Positions 7,443 to 14,087 of a stretch of DNA of 18,967 nt are shown in pieces (position 1 is the stretch's first letter; each line of letters starts with the position of its first letter). Below the pieces are notes generated by a model. The model had not been told where the DNA came from. It ran no database searches and worked only from the letters and a program-made list of their open reading frames with translations. This DNA comes from JBBSEZ01 sp038239195 (lineage in GTDB: Bacteria > Planctomycetota > Planctomycetia > Gemmatales > Gemmataceae), in assembly GCA_038239195.1 (NCBI GenBank), contig JBBSEZ010000170.1:1-18967 (forward strand), read 5' to 3'. A program made the position numbers and the translations under genes.

Positions 7443-8361
7443 CGATGACCTCCGGGTATCGATTCGACCTCGCGGGGCCGGCGGCGGAATGAAACAGGCG
7501 CGGGCCGGACGGCACCGGCCTTGGCCTCCTCGATGCGGGTCACTTCGCTCATGCGGAGGCGGACCTTGCGGCCGTCCGTCAGGGTGATGGAGATCCAGTC
7601 CTTGTTCTCTTCCGCGCTGGTGCCGCGATACTGCTCCCCGCCCTTGACCGTGATGGTGACCGGCGACGGGCTCGACGACGCGAACGCCTCGGGGCTGCCC
7701 TTGGAGTCGGGCAGGCGAAGGGCCGTGCGGAGCGTGGACGAGCCCGCCGCACGAACGTAGGCGCGGCCCTGGTCCCGCTCGACGGAGGCGGAGTACTCCG
7801 CCGAGGCGTTCTTCGCCACGCCCTGCGCGAGGGCGGCCTTGATCGGGCCCTCGTCCCCGACCCCGAAGGCCAGGTTGCGCGTCACGTTGGTGCTGCTTCC
7901 GGCCAGGGGGCGTACCCGCCGTAGCCGCCGTACGCGGGCGAGTCGCTCCACGGGTAGGCCGACCAGCCGTTGTTGAAGTAGCCGCCTCCCCCCCACAACT
8001 TGTTATGCCCCGTGGTGGTCATCGACATGCCGTAGAGCTTCTGCTGGATCGCCAGCCGCTCCGGCTCGAAGAGGCGCTCGTCGGAGACGTACTTCGCCTT
8101 CAGGGCCCGCAGGTTGCGGACGTAGGACGACTCGTTCTCGGCCCGCTCCAGCTCGCGCGGCGAACTCGTGTCGCCGGGCGAGAGGTCGGTCGGGTAGTAG
8201 CGCGCCGTCTGCTGGGTGCCGTTGAAGATCTCCATCCGGTGGGCGCCCGGCTCGGCGCGCCGGGTTGGCCGGACCACCGGCTCCCCCGCGCAGACAACGG
8301 TCGCCACGAGCAGGCCGCACAGGGAGGCGGCCTAACTCAGGCTCTGTCGAACGCTTCGCAT
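7439..8361 (-). pseudogene. Secreted protein gene broken by an amber codon and a frameshift
   Basis: Starting at ATG 8361, which has AAGGAG six bases upstream, the frame reads MRSVRQSLS, then TAG (8332-8334), then AASLCGLLVATVVCAGEPVV. Reading through the TAG gives a textbook signal peptide, so the stop probably replaced a sense codon such as CAG. The frame continues to about 7905 (tyrosine/glycine-rich AYGGYGGYAPW), then reads into a stop at 7882. The sense continuation is in another frame (SSTNVTRNLAFG…), reached by adding one base in the C tract at 7906-7910 (coding strand). That frame ends in a small beta-rich segment, VTITVKGGEQYRGTS…KVRLRMSEVTRIEE, similar in style to SH3-like folds. 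Restored length is about 307 residues. Its function is not recognised. Two separate lesions favour a pseudogene, though sequencing error could explain the homopolymer one. Confidence 0.75.
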
Positions 8362-8366
8362 GATTG

Positions 8367-8372
8367 CTCCTT
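8367..8372 (-). promoter_or_regulatory. Ribosome binding site that fixes the start at 8361
   Basis: AAGGAG on the minus strand lies five bases before ATG 8361. It shows that translation was meant to start there, nine codons before the in-frame amber codon, and not at the GTG at 8307 inside the signal-peptide core. Confidence 0.6.
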
Positions 8373-8426
8373 CGCCCGAAAGGCCCCCAAAAGGGGACGA
8401 GACTTCCGTCAAAGCAGCAAAGAGAG

Positions 8427-8438
8427 CGCCAATTGGCG
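8427..8438. repeat. 12-bp perfect palindrome upstream of the broken gene
   Basis: CGCCAATTGGCG is a perfect palindrome in the 118-bp gap between the two decayed genes, 66 bases before the ATG at 8361. It could be an operator half-site pair for a dimeric regulator, or chance. Nothing else is seen in this gap. Confidence 0.3.
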
Positions 8439-8479
8439 ACCATTTTCCTGCCGCCCCTGCCACCGTGCCCGACGGCCGC

Positions 8480-8822
8480 TCAACGCTTCTTCCCCCGCAG
8501 GTCGTCCAGCGCCGCCTGGGTCTGGCCTTCGAGGTAGCACAACACGACCGCGGCCCGGTAGGCGGCCGGCAACCGGCCGATCTCCTCGTCGAGGAGCCTC
8601 AACTCCTCGGTCGCGGTCTCTGCCTCCTGCTCGTCGCGCAGGGCCCGCCGGCACACGCCCAGCACCAGGGGGGCGTGGCGCCAGACCAGCACCTCGAAGG
8701 CGGCCTCCTCCCGGTCGCGGACGAAGCGCTCCAGGAGCTGGGCGTCCGAAAGGCCCCCGCCTCCTTCGCCCCCCCAGGGCGCGGCGCAGTCCGCCGACAA
8801 AGCTCCCGAGCGGTTTCTTCAT
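8480..8822 (-). pseudogene. ECF sigma-factor remnant: frameshift plus large internal deletion
   Basis: ATG 8822 (GAGG seven bases upstream) opens MKKPLGSFVGGLRRALGG, the usual N-terminus of planctomycete WD40-linked sigma factors. A run of seven G (coding strand; 8769-8775) then shifts the frame. Removing one G restores EGGGGLSDAQLLERFVRDREEAAFEVLVWRH (read in two parts) and VLGVCRRALRDEQEAE, which is region 2.1-2.2. The next residues are TEELRLLDEEIGRLPAAYR and AVVLCYLEGQTQ, the start of region 4. Roughly 75 residues that normally lie between (2.3-2.4, needed for -10 binding, and the linker) are missing. After QTQ the helix-turn-helix is replaced by AALDDLRGKKR and a stop. It can hardly work as a sigma factor. 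It follows the WD40 gene by 114 bp on the same strand, the usual partner of this sigma type. Confidence 0.78.
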
Positions 8823-8936
8823 GGCCACCTCGCCGACCGTTGCTGCGTCTCCCTTCAGAGATCGAGACGACCGGGGCGAAGGTTCTTGGGTGATTTTCGC
8901 GCGGGCCATGCCGTGGCGCTGTTCCGCTCGTTCGTC

Positions 8937-11474
8937 TCAATCCGTCCCGGCCAGGCCGCGGCCCCGCAGCCGGGCCAGGGCCGCCCCCGCCTCCCTCGTC
9001 AGCCTGCTTCCGGCATGGCCGGCAGCCAGGGCCCGCACCAGCCGCACCGCCTCGGGCGAGCCGGCTCGCTCCAGCGCCTCCAGCGCCCGCGAGCGCCGCC
9101 AGCAGGCCGGGCCGCCGCCGCCAACGGCCAGCGCCCGGAGCAACCGTTCGACCCGCAGCCGCACTTCCAGCGCGGGGCGCCCCTCGAGGGCGCCGCGGAG
9201 CAGCGGCTCGACCTCCTCGCCCAGGTCGGCCAGCTCCTTCGTCGCCTGCTCGCGATGCGCAAACTCGTCGGCGCCCAGGCGGGCCAGCAGCCGCCTGGCC
9301 CGGGCCACGTCGAGCGCGACCGCGGGACGCAGCCGCGGACGCAGCACCGCCACCGCCACGTCCGGCGCAGCGCTCAGCCGGCAGACGACGTCGAACGCCG
9401 CCTCCGCGTCGGCGCCGGCCCGCGCCTCCCAGACGGCGTTCGCTTCCGCCGGCGTCAGGGGGCCGCGCAGGCGCCCGCGCGGCGCGTACACGTCCCACAC
9501 CAGGGCGGTCTGGTCCGTGCTGCCGCTGATGAGCCTGCCGCCGTCGGCGCTGAACGCGCAGCGCAGCAGCCCATCGACGGCCGGCAGCCGGCGACGCACG
9601 CGCCCGGTGGCCGTCTCGTACAGCACGACCCGCGAAGCGGGGAGGCCCTGGAATCGCGTCTTGTCGAGCAGCATTTCCTGGAAGGTCGCCGCCGCCGTCC
9701 GCCCGTCCGGCGCCACACTCACGCCGTCGGCCAGCCAATCGTCGTCGCTCCGGCGCGGCATGGGGCCTAGCGGCCGCCCCGTCGCGCCCTCCCAGGCTTG
9801 CACCCCCGGCATGATGGCCCCCACGACCAGCCGGCCGTCGGGGGAGAAGCCGACCTCGACGTGGGAGTGGGGAACGTCCCTCTTCCACACCTCGCGGCCC
9901 GTGCGGGCGTCGTGCAAGCGGACCGCCCGCGTGCCCCGCGTGACGTAACGCCCGCCGTCCGGCGCCAGGGCCGCGAGCGCCTCGCCGTCGGGCATTTGTG
10001 CCCGCAAGTCCTCCTTGCCCGTGGCGGCGCTCAGCCGCCGGTAAATTTGCCGCCCGCCCTCCTCGTCGAAGACGCAGAGGAGCTTGGAACCATCGGCCGA
10101 CAGGGAGAAGCGTCGGAGGCCCTTCCGCGGTAGGGGCAACTGTCTGCCGAGAGCGCCGGTGTCCGCGTCCCACCAGCCCACCCTGGCCTCGTCGGCCGCC
10201 ACCAGCGCCTTCCCGTCGGGCGACCAGCCCAGCCCGGGGCTGAATTTCCCCCCGGCGATCTTCTTCAGGGGCCTGCCGGTGCGGGCGTCCCAGACCCGCA
10301 GCTCCGTCGGCGTGCGCGTGGCGATGCGCCGGCCGTCCGGCGACAGCACGGCGTCGATCGGCACGCCCTTGCCCTCGAGCGGCCCGCGGTGGTCGTCGAA
10401 GATCGGCCGCTCGCGCCCTGTGCCCAGGTCCCGGACGCGCAACACCCCCGCGGCGACGTCGGCGAACGCGGCCAGCTTGCCGTCGGGGCTCAGGGCCGGG
10501 TAGTATCCGGCCGACTCCTTCGGCAACAGCTCGCGCGGCGGCAGGCGGCCGAGCGGGTCGAGGGCCAGCGCCCGCCCGCGGCTGGCGGCGCCCAACAGGG
10601 CCTTGCCGTCCGGCGCGAAGCACAGGGCGCGCACGTTGGCCTTGCCCGCGTCGGCCTTTGCCACCTCCTTGTTCGAGCGCCAATCGAGGATGGAAACGGG
10701 CCCGCTGGCGGAGGACGAGCTCGTGGAGGGGGCCAGCGCCAGCCGCTTCCCGTCCGGGCTGAACGCCAGCACGCCGACCCCGCCCTTGCGGCTGAACAGC
10801 AGCTCGCGCCGGGCCACGCCCCAGACCCGCAACGAGCCGCTGACGGCGACCGCCAGCGCCTTGCCGTCGGCGGAGAAGGCCAGGGCGTAGAACCAGTCGC
10901 CCCCTCCGGTTTCTAGCCGGCCGAGAGGGCGGCCCGACGGGAAGTCAAAAAGGCGAACCTCGGAATCGTCCCGCTTCTCTCCCCGGACGATGCAACCGAC
11001 GGCCAGCACCTTGCCGTTGGGGCTGAAGGCGAGCTTCGCCGGGCGCGGGTGGGGCTTGCCTCCATCCCAGAGCGGGCGCCCCTTGCCGGTGGCCAGGTCC
11101 CAGACGATGGCCTTTTCGCCGGCGGAGACGAGCCGTTTGCCGTCCGGCGAGAAGGCCACGCTCGAGGCGAAGAAGGCGTTGGCCGGCAACTCGCGCACCA
11201 GCCGGCCGTCCTTCATGTCCCAGACGCGCACGGTGGCGCCCACGCTGGCGAGAAAGCGGCCGTCGCGGCTGAAGGCGAGCCGGGGGATCATCGCCGAATG
11301 CCGCAGCCACATGCTCCCCATGCGGGCGATCGCGCAGTCCGGCAGCCAGTCGCCGTGGAAGTCCGTGCGGCGGGCGAAGCCCTCCGCGCCCGGCGGGGCG
11401 GCGCCGCGGCAGAAGAGGCCGAGCAGCAACGTCCCGGCCAGAGAGAGGACGATCTTTCCCGGTGTGCGGCGCAT
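8937..11474 (-). CDS. Exported WD40-repeat protein with HEAT-like C-terminal domain
   Basis: This is an 845-residue protein. The signal peptide is MRRTPGKIVLSLAGTLLLGLF, with no proper lipobox around the Cys. It is followed by DWLPDCAIARMGSMWLRH, a lead-in seen in planctomycete WD40 proteins. From about 62 to 665 there are many WD40 repeats with the signature FSPDGK(R/A)L and VWD endings, enough for two beta-propellers. From about 673, PAEANAVWEARAGADAEAAF starts a helical HEAT-like tail (DEFAHREQATKELADLG…). WD40 propellers act as protein-binding scaffolds; no enzyme domain is visible. The gene lies 30 bp after trmB and is followed by the sigma remnant, so it may belong to one long minus-strand unit. 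In related genomes this protein type is paired with an intact ECF sigma factor, and here the partner is broken. Confidence 0.92.
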   Translation of the reverse strand: MRRTPGKIVLSLAGTLLLGLFCRGAAPPGAEGFARRTDFHGDWLPDCAIARMGSMWLRHSAMIPRLAFSRDGRFLASVGATVRVWDMKDGRLVRELPANAFFASSVAFSPDGKRLVSAGEKAIVWDLATGKGRPLWDGGKPHPRPAKLAFSPNGKVLAVGCIVRGEKRDDSEVRLFDFPSGRPLGRLETGGGDWFYALAFSADGKALAVAVSGSLRVWGVARRELLFSRKGGVGVLAFSPDGKRLALAPSTSSSSASGPVSILDWRSNKEVAKADAGKANVRALCFAPDGKALLGAASRGRALALDPLGRLPPRELLPKESAGYYPALSPDGKLAAFADVAAGVLRVRDLGTGRERPIFDDHRGPLEGKGVPIDAVLSPDGRRIATRTPTELRVWDARTGRPLKKIAGGKFSPGLGWSPDGKALVAADEARVGWWDADTGALGRQLPLPRKGLRRFSLSADGSKLLCVFDEEGGRQIYRRLSAATGKEDLRAQMPDGEALAALAPDGGRYVTRGTRAVRLHDARTGREVWKRDVPHSHVEVGFSPDGRLVVGAIMPGVQAWEGATGRPLGPMPRRSDDDWLADGVSVAPDGRTAAATFQEMLLDKTRFQGLPASRVVLYETATGRVRRRLPAVDGLLRCAFSADGGRLISGSTDQTALVWDVYAPRGRLRGPLTPAEANAVWEARAGADAEAAFDVVCRLSAAPDVAVAVLRPRLRPAVALDVARARRLLARLGADEFAHREQATKELADLGEEVEPLLRGALEGRPALEVRLRVERLLRALAVGGGGPACWRRSRALEALERAGSPEAVRLVRALAAGHAGSRLTREAGAALARLRGRGLAGTD

Positions 11475-11504
11475 CAGTGGGGCCCTGCGGTGTGATGCGA
11501 AGAG

Positions 11505-12158
11505 CTACAACCGTTCGTACAGCAGCCGGTAGATCGGCTTGCCCTGCGCGCGAAACTTCCGCTCGAAGTTCGTCAGATAATCGAGATCGTTCTCCGGCCC
11601 CTTCTCCTCCGGCGCAGGCAGCTCGCGCAAGGACGCGTGGGCGGCGACGACCTCGCGCACCATCTGCGCGTAGTCCTCGACGTCGGTGGCGACGTGCAGG
11701 TGCCCACCCGGCGCCAGGACGCGGGCGCATTGCACGGCGAACTCGTCGGTGAAGACGCGCCGCTTGTGGTGGCGCTTCTTCCACCACGGGTCGGGGAAGT
11801 AGACGTGAACGGCACGCACCGACTCGCTCGGGGCGTGGTCGCGCAACAAGATACGGGCGTCGGCGCAGGCCACGCGCACGTTGCGCCGCGCGCGCTTGGC
11901 CAGCCGGGTCGCCGTGAAGAGCTGATACTTGCGCACGATCTCGATGCCAACGAAGTTGACGTCGGGGCGCGCCGCGGAGGCGTTGAGGAGGAACAGCCCC
12001 TTGCCGAAGCCGACCTCAATCTCGACAGGATTGGTGTTGCCGAAGAGCGCGCTCCAGTCGAGCGCCACCAGGGGGCCCTCGGGCGGGGAGGGCGGGGCCT
12101 CCAGCAGATAGGGCTGGAGCTCCTCGAGCGGCAGGCGCGGGCCGCGGCGCACGCTCAT
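11505..12158 (-). CDS. trmB: tRNA (guanine-N7-)-methyltransferase
   Basis: This 217-residue SAM-dependent methyltransferase modifies G46 in the variable loop of tRNAs in the cytoplasm. The sequence shows the SAM motif EIEVGFGKG (46-54), GIEI (71-74), the family hallmark FPDPWWKKRHHKRR (121-134), which contacts tRNA and SAM, and ATDVEDYA (157-164). Length is normal for the family. ATG 12158 overlaps the TGA of the dehydratase gene upstream (ATGA), so the two are probably translated together. The overlap excludes longer in-frame starts being needed. The motif usually reads PDPWPKKRH; the Trp here is a conservative variation. I see no defect. Confidence 0.97.
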   Translation of the reverse strand: MSVRRGPRLPLEELQPYLLEAPPSPPEGPLVALDWSALFGNTNPVEIEVGFGKGLFLLNASAARPDVNFVGIEIVRKYQLFTATRLAKRARRNVRVACADARILLRDHAPSESVRAVHVYFPDPWWKKRHHKRRVFTDEFAVQCARVLAPGGHLHVATDVEDYAQMVREVVAAHASLRELPAPEEKGPENDLDYLTNFERKFRAQGKPIYRLLYERL

Positions 12159-12667
12159 CCTTCGTCCCCTTCCGGCGCGGCGTCGAGGCGCTTCATGGGC
12201 ATGCCGATGATCTCGCCGTGGAAGACCATGGTGGGGCCGACGAAGCCTTGCACGTTGAAGATCGTCTGCCGGCGGTTCACGCGAACGCCTTTGCCGACCA
12301 GCACGAGCCGATCGCCTGGCCGGACGGGGCCGCGAAAGCGCACGTTCTCCAGCCCGCCGAAGCCGATGAAGTCGCCCTGCAACAGCCCGGCCGTGATGAT
12401 GTAGTAGGAGCACATCTGCGCTGCCGCCTCGCACATCAGCACGCCCGGCAGCAGCGGGTAACCCGGCATGTGCCCGCGCACCCAGAACTCGTCGGGGCGC
12501 ACGTCCTTGTAGCCGACGATGACGTGGTTCTCGCGGTCGAGGTAGACGATGCCGTCCAGGTGCTCCATCTCGTAGCGCTGGGGGTTGGAGTGCCGGAGCT
12601 CCTCGCGACTGACCACCACCCGGCTCAGGTCCAGCTTGGACGGGTCCAGGTGCAACTCAGGAGGCAT
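12155..12667 (-). CDS. FabZ/FabA-type 3-hydroxyacyl-ACP dehydratase
   Basis: This is a 170-residue hot-dog fold protein. The active-site block GHMPGYPLLPGVLMCEAAAQ (65-84) keeps the catalytic His66 and Glu80 of FabZ, which dehydrates 3-hydroxyacyl-ACP in fatty acid elongation. The second His of the classic GHFPGHP is Tyr here. The N-terminal 55 residues are longer than in textbook FabZ and lack the usual PHRYPFLL stretch, so a role in a variant acyl pathway is possible. The start ATG 12667 has GAGGAG eight bases upstream; an upstream in-frame ATG at 12709 would add 14 basic residues. The gene overlaps trmB by 4 bp. A ketoacyl synthase lies at the window start but is not adjacent. Confidence 0.9.
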   Translation of the reverse strand: MPPELHLDPSKLDLSRVVVSREELRHSNPQRYEMEHLDGIVYLDRENHVIVGYKDVRPDEFWVRGHMPGYPLLPGVLMCEAAAQMCSYYIITAGLLQGDFIGFGGLENVRFRGPVRPGDRLVLVGKGVRVNRRQTIFNVQGFVGPTMVFHGEIIGMPMKRLDAAPEGDEG

Positions 12668-12718
12668 GTCCACTCCTCTTCTTCTTCGGAAGGAGGAAGG
12701 AGGAAGCAAGAACCCAGA

Positions 12719-12777
12719 GGGCCGCTAAGCCGCAAGCGCCACGTGTCGAGGGCCCGCTGCTCGAGGCTTTGCGGCCC
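12719..12777. repeat. Degenerate copy of the AAGCCGCAAGCG palindrome
   Basis: Arms 12719-12733 and 12763-12777 pair at 13 of 15 positions. The left side carries AAGCCGCAAGCG, the core shared with the palindromes at 13845 and 15779. It lies in the 145-bp gap between the HAD gene and the dehydratase gene. Confidence 0.55.
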
Positions 12778-12786
12778 CCTTCTGAT

Positions 12787-12807
12787 TCATCCTTCATCCT
12801 TCATCCT
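12787..12807. repeat. Three tandem copies of a 7-bp unit
   Basis: TCATCCT is repeated three times directly after the HAD gene's 3' end (minus strand). The tract is AT-richer than its surroundings. No function is evident. Confidence 0.6.
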
Positions 12808-12812
12808 TTTGA

Positions 12813-13763
12813 TTAGCCGACCACGTCGGCCAGTTGGCTCAGCTCGGTCAGTAACACGTCGGGGCGACTGGTCGGCTCCTTGAGCTGCTCGGGCGTGGCC
12901 TGGAGCGACGCCTTGTCGCCCGCGAACAGGGCGGTGCGCATGCCCAGTCGCCGGGCCGGCACCAGGTCTTGCTGCACGCGCGCCCCGACGTGCAGCACCT
13001 CGTTCGGCTCGATGCCCCGGGCGCTCAGCCCCGTCAGCGCCTGGCGGAACAGGCGCTCCGACGGTTTGCGGCCCCGGACCTCATGGGAGAGGGTGACGAG
13101 GCCCTCGGCGAGCAGCTCGCCGAGCCGGGCGGTCGCGTCCTGGCGCGCCAGCCCGCGCTGGAGCTGGACGGTGGTGAAGCACTGCCCGTCGGCGAGCAGG
13201 CCCTGACTCAGCCCGCTGTCGTGGACGTGGCGCAGGGCCACCGCGGCGCCGGGGTAGCAGGCGGTAGCCTGCAAACTGGCGTGGAAGAAGTAGGCGATCT
13301 TCCGGCTGAACTCGTTGAGCGAGCCGAAGAAGCCCGCGTCGAACTTGTACTCCTTCTGCAAGAGCCGCTTGACGACCGCTTCCCAGAGTCGATCGGACGC
13401 CACCTCGGGGTGGCGCTCGGTCCCGCCGGGGACGGAGCGCTGCTCGGTGAGGAGTTGGGTGTAGATGGTCTGCATGTACTCGCTGGGCTGGCCGGGCTTG
13501 CGCGACATCGAGGCCCACATCTTGAACTCCTGGATGGTCTTGTCCAGGGACAGGCTCATGACGAAGGCCTGGGGGTGCTCGAAGGCGAGGTCGCCACCCG
13601 GGATGGCGAGCAAGGTGCCGTAGACGTTCCAGAGGACGGCCTTGATTTGGGGCAGGCGCACCAGATGCGGTCGCGCCTTGGGCCGCTCCACCTCGGGCGG
13701 GGCCGGCCAGGGCAAGTCGCGCGTGTCGAGATACGTCGCATACTGTTCCAGTGACAGGGGCAT
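12813..13763 (-). CDS. HAD-superfamily-like protein lacking the nucleophile Asp
   Basis: This 316-residue protein follows the HAD hydrolase plan. Motif I reads AVLWNVYGTLLA (43-54), where relatives have DVYGTL; Asn46 sits in place of the Asp that forms the phospho- or acyl-enzyme. Motif II is weak (LADGQ, 190-194), motif III Lys is probably K233 in GRKPSERLF, and motif IV reads VGARVQQDL (259-267), with GA for the usual GD. The helical cap lies between about 60 and 170. The codon is AAC, one transition from GAC. Phosphatase or dehalogenase activity is therefore doubtful, and a binding or regulatory role is possible. ATG 13763 is the natural start. It is transcribed away from the coiled-coil gene across a 324-bp region and stands apart from the dehydratase gene downstream by 145 bp. 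Confidence 0.85.
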   Translation of the reverse strand: MPLSLEQYATYLDTRDLPWPAPPEVERPKARPHLVRLPQIKAVLWNVYGTLLAIPGGDLAFEHPQAFVMSLSLDKTIQEFKMWASMSRKPGQPSEYMQTIYTQLLTEQRSVPGGTERHPEVASDRLWEAVVKRLLQKEYKFDAGFFGSLNEFSRKIAYFFHASLQATACYPGAAVALRHVHDSGLSQGLLADGQCFTTVQLQRGLARQDATARLGELLAEGLVTLSHEVRGRKPSERLFRQALTGLSARGIEPNEVLHVGARVQQDLVPARRLGMRTALFAGDKASLQATPEQLKEPTSRPDVLLTELSQLADVVG

Positions 13764-13844
13764 GGCCCCTCCGTCCGAGAACCAGAGAATACTACCCAGC
13801 CTAAGCTAACAGGAGAGGAGCGAGGGTGCAAGGCAGGGGCAAGC

Positions 13845-13897
13845 CGCCAAGCCGCAAGCGGCGGTCTCGGAAGGCTCGCCGCTTGCGGCTTGGCGGT
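13845..13897. repeat. Perfect 20-bp inverted repeat, AAGCCGCAAGCGG family
   Basis: Arms 13845-13864 and 13878-13897 are perfect reverse complements around a 13-bp loop. The core AAGCCGCAAGCGG is shared with 15779-15828 and, degenerate, with 12719-12777. It is upstream of the coiled-coil gene, so here it is not a terminator of that gene; it looks like a dispersed element. Confidence 0.85.
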
Positions 13898-13925
13898 TCT
13901 CGCCGCACCGTTCTCCCCCCTGTAA

Positions 13926-13943
13926 CGATTGTGCCGACAATCG
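13926..13943. repeat. Small perfect hairpin or operator-like site
   Basis: CGATTGT, loop GCCG, ACAATCG forms a 7-bp stem. It lies 36 bases upstream of the TTGACA box, a position suited to an activator site. Function is unproven. Confidence 0.45.
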
Positions 13944-13979
13944 GGCCCTTGGCAGCGCTTCCATGCAGACGAGGGAGCG

Positions 13980-14008
13980 TTGACATCGACCTTGCCGGCT
14001 GGGAGAAT
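13980..14008 (+). promoter_or_regulatory. Candidate sigma-70-type promoter of the coiled-coil gene
   Basis: A perfect -35 TTGACA (13980-13985) is followed after 17 bases by GAGAAT (14003-14008, four of six consensus positions). The 5' leader would be about 70 bases before ATG 14088. Confidence 0.55.
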
Positions 14009-14087
14009 CGGGCAAGATGGGAGACGGGGTGGAGGTAAGCCTCGTAGTCGAAACGAGTTCGTTCATCACTCAGCAAGGGAGCAGTCG

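Larger units (their letters stand above)
13764..14087. other. 324-bp divergent intergenic region
   Basis: This region separates the HAD gene (-) from the coiled-coil gene (+). It holds a 20-bp perfect inverted repeat (13845-13897), a small hairpin (13926-13943) and a good plus-strand promoter (13980-14008). A weak minus-strand TAGTAT (13789-13794) might serve the HAD gene, but no matching -35 is seen. Short open frames here have no protein-like features. Confidence 0.7.

Noticed and set aside
8480..8800. Intact short sigma gene starting at TTG 8800
   Set aside because: The first residues (MSADCAAPWGG) are a shifted reading of the natural N-terminus MKKPLGSFVGGLRRA, which has a better start codon and ribosome site at 8822.
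8599..10683. 694-codon minus-strand frame overlapping the WD40 gene
   Set aside because: It is a shifted frame of the WD40 gene with Arg/Ala/Gly-rich translation. The WD40 repeats are in the frame from 11474.
11395..11474. WD40 protein as a lipoprotein
   Set aside because: The Cys near the end of the signal peptide is preceded by GLF, which does not fit the lipobox position before Cys.
13764..14087. tRNA or small RNA gene in the divergent region
   Set aside because: The inverted repeats here do not fold into a cloverleaf and no T-loop sequence is present. They fit dispersed palindromes better.
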